The position numbers and the translations under genes were made by a program. The notes under the pieces were generated by a model. The model was not told the DNA's origin and searched no databases. It saw only the letters and a program-made list of their open reading frames with translations. From Adineta vaga (taxonomy: Eukaryota; Rotifera), in assembly GCA_021613535.1 (NCBI GenBank), contig CP075497.1:6324001-6388000 (forward strand): a stretch of 64,000 nucleotides of DNA, given 5' to 3'. Below, in pieces: positions 59,297-64,000 of this stretch. Numbering within the stretch: position 1 is the stretch's first letter; every line of letters begins with the position of its first letter.

Positions 59297-62200
59297 ATGT
59301 TGGACGATATAACAAATTTTACTAGTGTTAGTTGTGAAAAATTCAAATGTTCTGCTCGTGGTCTTATTTTACCATTTGGTAATGAAACTTTCTTTTTATT
59401 CCTATGCGATTCAATTTAAGAATGTATTTATAGGTATCGAAGCATGCATGTCAATTAAATTACGAGCCGTATTATATTTTATTTTTCTACTCTATCTTTT
59501 TCTTGGTATTGCCATCATTGCCGATATTTTCATGTCAGCCATTGAAACTATAACTTCGAAACGACGAAAAATTCGTTATCCAGATCCGGGAGAAAAAGAT
59601 AAATATTTAACTGTTGAAGTTCGAACTTGGAATGATACCGTTGCTAATTTAACATTGATGGCACTTGGCTCAAGTTCACCAGAAATTCTTCTTTCAATCA
59701 TCGAAATTATTGGTAACCGTTTCGAAGCTGGAGAACTTGGTCCTGGAACAAGTAAGAAAATTCTGTTTGAAAACAAACCTTTGTTGATTCCTATCCTAAC
59801 CTGATTAACAGATCTAAATGTCATGGTATTTATATTAACATTCTGACTATGCTTGTGTTTTTTTCCGGAAACGATTTGTATTAGTTTTGAAAGGAACAAG
59901 AACCTCAACTGTCAAAGATCAATATTGTTAATTAAGATTTGATTTCTATTTTTAGTTGTCGGTTCAGCAGCCTATAATTTATTAATGATTTCGGCATTAT
60001 GTATTTCATCAATAAATGCTTCTGAAGTCAGAAGAATTAAATTATATAGTGTTTTTATGGTAAACGAAAAGATTTGAAGAAAACTTTTTTATTTTCTGAT
60101 TTCATATTTTATTAGATCACATCTTTCTTTGGATTTTTTGCCTACATCTGGATGTTTATTGTCCTATCGGTTATATCAAAAGATGTTGTTGATCTTTGGG
60201 AAGCTGTCATAACATTTCTTATGTTTCCGTTGGTTGTCATTTTAGCATTTTTGGTAAATGAACGTTTAGATGAAAAGCAAAGTATTGATAATCGATCATT
60301 TCGATGTTTTTTTTCTTAGGCTGAAAAAAATTTCTTTGCTTCGAAGAAAATTGACATGGACGAAGAGGAACAAACACTTATATTAAGTAAGTCATGATTT
60401 TGTTTTTCTCTTCTGTCAATATTTTTTGGAAAACTGATTATCTACGTGATATATTTAATGTTATCTATTTCGTCTTCTTCTTCTTCTCCTCTAGCACCAC
60501 CAGAACGTGATGAAAATGGCAGTCCACGTAATTTTCGTAAAGATGAACTTCTTCAATTTTTACGTGTATGTTGAAAAATTGCATTCGAATCAAAAAAGAT
60601 AAATGCTTCGTTTCATAGGATCTTGGTCAAACAACACATCTATCATTGGAAGATAAAGCTCAATTATTCGCTGCAAAATTAAGTGAAAGTATGCACCGAT
60701 CACGTATGCAGTATCGTATTCAAGGTTCTCGTATGCTTACGGGTGGTAAATCGTTATTTCTTAATTTACCAGATAAATTACAAGAGGTTAGTAGAAAAAA
60801 AGAAAGCGAATGATACGAAATTTGTTTTTCTTTCATTTCTTCCTGTGAGATCAATATTTCTTTTTCCATTATCTTCATCTGTATAATTCTCCAAACAGAT
60901 CTATACGGAAGTATATAATCGTGATTCTATTACTGATCATCGAGCATCTATGGCATCGAAACTAGGTGACGACGAAGATAATGTTGATCCTGATGATCCT
61001 CAATCAATAGTTGAATTTTCTTCAACATCATATGCGATTCTTGAACGTGAACAAAGAGTTAATTTAAAAGTCAAACGAAGGGGTCCGATTGACGTCGATG
61101 TTCGATTCAGGTGTTTATTTCTCACTCATATCGTCTAGTCATTTATGCATGCCTACGCTAATCTAATAACGCAATATTGCATATTCATGATTATATCAAT
61201 CTAGCATTCTTTTTCTTACTAATAGTTAATTACTTGCATCTGCTATCTTAAAACTTTCTTCTTTCATCTATATCTATCTATATTCTTTGTCGCGAATGAA
61301 ATAGTTTTAAACAAAAAAAGAAAAGAAAATGATTACCCTGGTTCGTTTAGATTTACGAACGAGCTATCAAACCACAGTCATTTGATGGAAGCCTTCCGAC
61401 AGATCGTCCAGCTGGCGGGAGAAAGAGTACAATATCGAAAATGGATATTGATGATGATCCACGAACGGCTATACTTGAGTTTGCTTCATCCAGTTATGCT
61501 GTACTTGAACGTGAACAGCGTGCACTATTGAAGTCATTAGATACGGCTTCACTAATTCTGTCATTCACTTTCGGTAGGTCCCGATCCATATACTTGTTTT
61601 TATTCCCCCTGCCATAGTTCCACGTTTGGTGTATTTGTTGTTATCCTTTTATTAACCTTACCTAACCCGATTGCTTTTACCCCACTGATTGTTTTAAGTT
61701 ACCCTGTTTGTTTGAACTCGTATTGATTTGATATAATTAGGAAAGGAAAAGTCCTTTTTTCATGATATATGCTTATTTCTGCTTTATATTTGCCTGCTGT
61801 AAAGTTATTATCTTGCATGCTTTTTGTTTGACAAAAACTTGATGTTTTTTTTCTTACCGTGTCTTACGTGCTAAATTGAATTCTGTTTGTTTTCAACAAT
61901 TAGACTTGATACAATTGATGGAACTGCAACTGCTGGTGAAGATTATGTAAAATTATCCGAAGAATTCAAGATGGAACGTGGACAACAAGAAAAACGGATA
62001 ACTATTCATGTCATTGATGATAATCAATGGGAACCAGATGAAACATTTTTTGTCAAAATATCATTACCAGAAGGTGAAGAAACACGAGCTAGACTAGGCT
62101 CGAAAACGATTGCACTTGTAACAATTATCAATGATGATGGTAAATTATTTCCTTAAAGAAATAGCAACAATCATTAGAGATAAACTTGATTTTGTTTGTA

Positions 62201-63647
62201 TTCTTATAGAACCGGGTATGATCGAATTTGAAGAACCAATTACATTAGTTAAAGAAAGTGTTGGCAAAGCCGAAATTAAATTAGTGCGTGTCAATGGTGC
62301 TGACGGACGTGTTAGTGTTCATTATCGAACAAAAGATATCGATGCAATTGCCACAAGAGATTATGAACGTAAGTGATTGATATCAAAGACAAAAACATTT
62401 CGAGTCAGTCAGTATTCTAATAGAAGGAACAAGCTTAATGAATAGAAATGAAAGGATGTCTTTGACTGTTCTTTTTTTTCCTTCTTTCTAGCTGCTCAGA
62501 GTGAAATTATATTTGAACATGGTGAAATATCAAAAATAATTGCTATACCAATTACAAATGATCTTGAAGCTGAAAAAGATGAAAGTTTTGCAGTAGAAAT
62601 TTATGATCCAACGGGTGGTGCACAATTAGGAAAACATACTAAAACTGTCGTAACTATAATAAATGATGATGGTAAGATAATTTCTCTGGAGAAATGTTTC
62701 GAAGATTTTTTTAATTAGATTATAAAACAATGGCAAATAAAATGGCGTCACTCGTGCAAGTTGATATGGACAAATTAAGTGTTACGAAAACTTCTTGGGG
62801 ACAACAATTTCAAGATGCAATGAATGTCAATGGTGGTGATTTAGAAACAGCAAAAATCGGTCATTATATTGGTCATGCACTAGCATTCTTCTGGAAGGTA
62901 ACATATGATGATGGAAAAAAAATCCACTTTTCTATTCAAATGAAACTTCATTCTTTTTAGGTACTCTTTGCTTTTGTTCCTCCAACAGCAATGGCTGGTG
63001 GTTGGTTAACATTCTTTGTATCACTCTTTTTCATCGCTCTTCTAACAGCTGTCGTTGGTGATGTTGCTGCAATATTTGGTTGTTTAGTTGGATTAAAAGA
63101 TAGTATAACAGCTATATCTTTCGTTGCACTTGGTACATCTTTACCAGATACATTTGCATCAATGATTGCAGCAAAAAATTCGAAAACAGCTGATGATGCT
63201 ATTGGTAATGTAACTGGATCGAATAGTGTTAATGTTTTTCTTGGTCTTGGACTTCCATGGCTTGTAGCTGCTATCTATTGGGAATCCAAAGTAAGATAAT
63301 ATGAAATGAATAAGGTCTTTTCTTTCAAAGATATCATTTGTAGAATCTACCATTTACCGTCAAAGCTGGCGATCTCTCATTTAGTGTATTAGTCTTTTCT
63401 GTTTGTTGTATTCTTGGTATGACTGTACTTATTCTACGACGATATCTAGGTGTATTTGGCAAAGCAGAACTTGGTAAGAGAATATAGTTTTATTGTCAAG
63501 CAATGGTATTTGATAATTTCAAATCGTTTTTTAGGTGGACCAAAAATTCCAAAATATTTGTGTTCAATCTTTTTTGTCTTACTTTGGATTGTATATCTTA
63601 CATTATCAAGTCTTCAAGCCTATGGACATATTAAATGGCAGAGTTAA
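59297..63647 (+). CDS. Na+/Ca2+ exchanger (NCX/Calx, SLC8 family)
   Basis: Exons 59297-59378, 59434-59751, 59956-60059, 60116-60253, 60320-60386, 60495-60565, 60619-60786, 60899-61110, 61904-62139, 62210-62368, 62492-62671, 62719-62897, 62961-63290, 63344-63473 and 63535-63647 encode 828 residues. The alpha-1 repeat has [14 protein letters not shown] and [10 protein letters not shown]; alpha-2 has [13 protein letters not shown] and [15 protein letters not shown]. These form the ion-binding core. Between them lies the cytosolic loop with two Calx-beta domains: CBD1 (DDDPDDPQ-type acidic start, [15 protein letters not shown]) and CBD2 ([16 protein letters not shown]). The Ca2+-coordinating acidic residues are largely present, so regulatory Ca2+ binding is likely. 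The protein exports Ca2+ at the plasma membrane. The N-terminal extracellular part is short, with no clear signal peptide. A duplicated copy of exon 60899-61110 lies at 61351-61573. Confidence 0.95.
61351..61573 (+). CDS. Alternative copy of the NCX CBD1 first exon, with a one-base frame break
   Basis: The acceptor GTTCGTTTAG and donor GTAGGT match those expected, and the start ([13 protein letters not shown]) is phase 0 like exon 60899-61110 ([13 protein letters not shown]). The conserved blocks align: [20 protein letters not shown] against [20 protein letters not shown]. Beyond that, the expected [14 protein letters not shown] lies one base out of frame. One missing base near 61529-61531 would give 224 nt, phase 2, exactly compatible with the next exon at 61904. 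The exon therefore looks like the mutually exclusive partner of the preceding one, either mutated or misread by one base. Confidence 0.75.
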
Positions 63648-64000
63648 ATAATCGAATTCTGTATAATATTCATAAATATGTTCTCAAGAAAAGACATCAA
63701 GTGAAATACTTTCATCATACGGTTCTTTTGTTTTTTCTTTCGTTTTTTTCGTTAAATTCTCCATTTAAACCTCTCTAATACTCAGTTTTGTTTCTGGCGT
63801 TGCGCATCTGTGATTAATGAAATACACATAGAAGAAAAGGAAAAGAAATAATGAGGAAAAAAATGTATTTCTTCTTAGGAAATTAATCTTTTCAAATGAT
63901 TGCTTTGAGTTAGTTTAGATCAAAAAAATATATCTATATATAAAGGGAAAAGAGATAAATCTATCTAAGAGATCAACTCAGGATGATCGTAATTCTTAAA
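63648..64000. other. 3' flank of the exchanger gene to window end
   Basis: AT-rich with T-runs and no coding frame. Presumably exchanger 3'UTR and following spacer. Confidence 0.5.

Noticed and set aside
1-64000. tRNA, rRNA, CRISPR or bacterial operon features
   Set aside because: No cloverleaf-like box pairs, rRNA segments or spaced direct repeats were noticed; gene structure is plainly eukaryotic. A tRNAscan run would be more sensitive than reading by eye.

Overview
The window is AT-rich eukaryotic DNA: multi-exon genes, introns mostly 50-75 bp with GT-AG ends, compact spacing, and one long-intron gene. Gene content is metazoan (Na+/Ca2+ exchanger, SLC7 light-chain-like transporters, LUBAC-type RBR ligase, Sushi repeats). 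The intron size, the decayed ADP-ribosyltransferase+TPR gene and the base composition suggest a bdelloid rotifer; this is an inference from style, not a database match. I assembled gene models by hand: for most genes I followed frame and splice phase exon by exon, and exact joins are given where that was done.

Layout. 1-6.1 kb: 3' end of an EF-hand gene (+), a Cys-rich orphan (-), CHMP1 (+), and a compact HOIP/RNF31-like RBR E3 ligase (+). 6.4-11 kb: an orphan gene whose frame breaks twice (+), converging on PGAP1 (-). 11.8-12.2 kb: an intronless DUF202 membrane protein (+). 14.3-24.7 kb: one large single-pass membrane protein with kilobase introns (+). 24.9-28.9 kb: MRPL15, PEX14 and ELP5, all (-) and separated by only 134 and 70 bp, so a candidate polycistronic unit. 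29.2-35.3 kb: a zinc-finger/RGG protein and adenylosuccinate synthetase (+). 36.4-41.6 kb: two tandem SLC7-type amino-acid transporters with patches of near identity that look like gene conversion. 41.7-45.1 kb: a secreted protein with about ten Sushi modules (-). 45.7-50.2 kb: NPL4 and a WIPI/ATG18 protein (+). 50.6-55 kb: a decayed region holding a foldback element, an ADP-ribosyltransferase+TPR pseudogene, and an internally deleted relic of the adjacent NPL4-WIPI locus. 59.3-63.6 kb: a Na+/Ca2+ exchanger (NCX/Calx) with a tandemly duplicated exon in its first Calx-beta domain.

The genes are mostly unrelated housekeeping functions: ESCRT-III, ubiquitin signalling, GPI remodelling, peroxisome import, tRNA modification, mitochondrial translation, purine synthesis, ERAD and autophagy. 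There is no single pathway island. The most unusual signals are the duplicated CBD1 exon of NCX, the NPL4-WIPI relic, the transporter conversion tracts, the ELP5-PEX14-MRPL15 cluster, and a recurring 3' splice-site-like AG just before start codons, which would fit spliced-leader trans-splicing.
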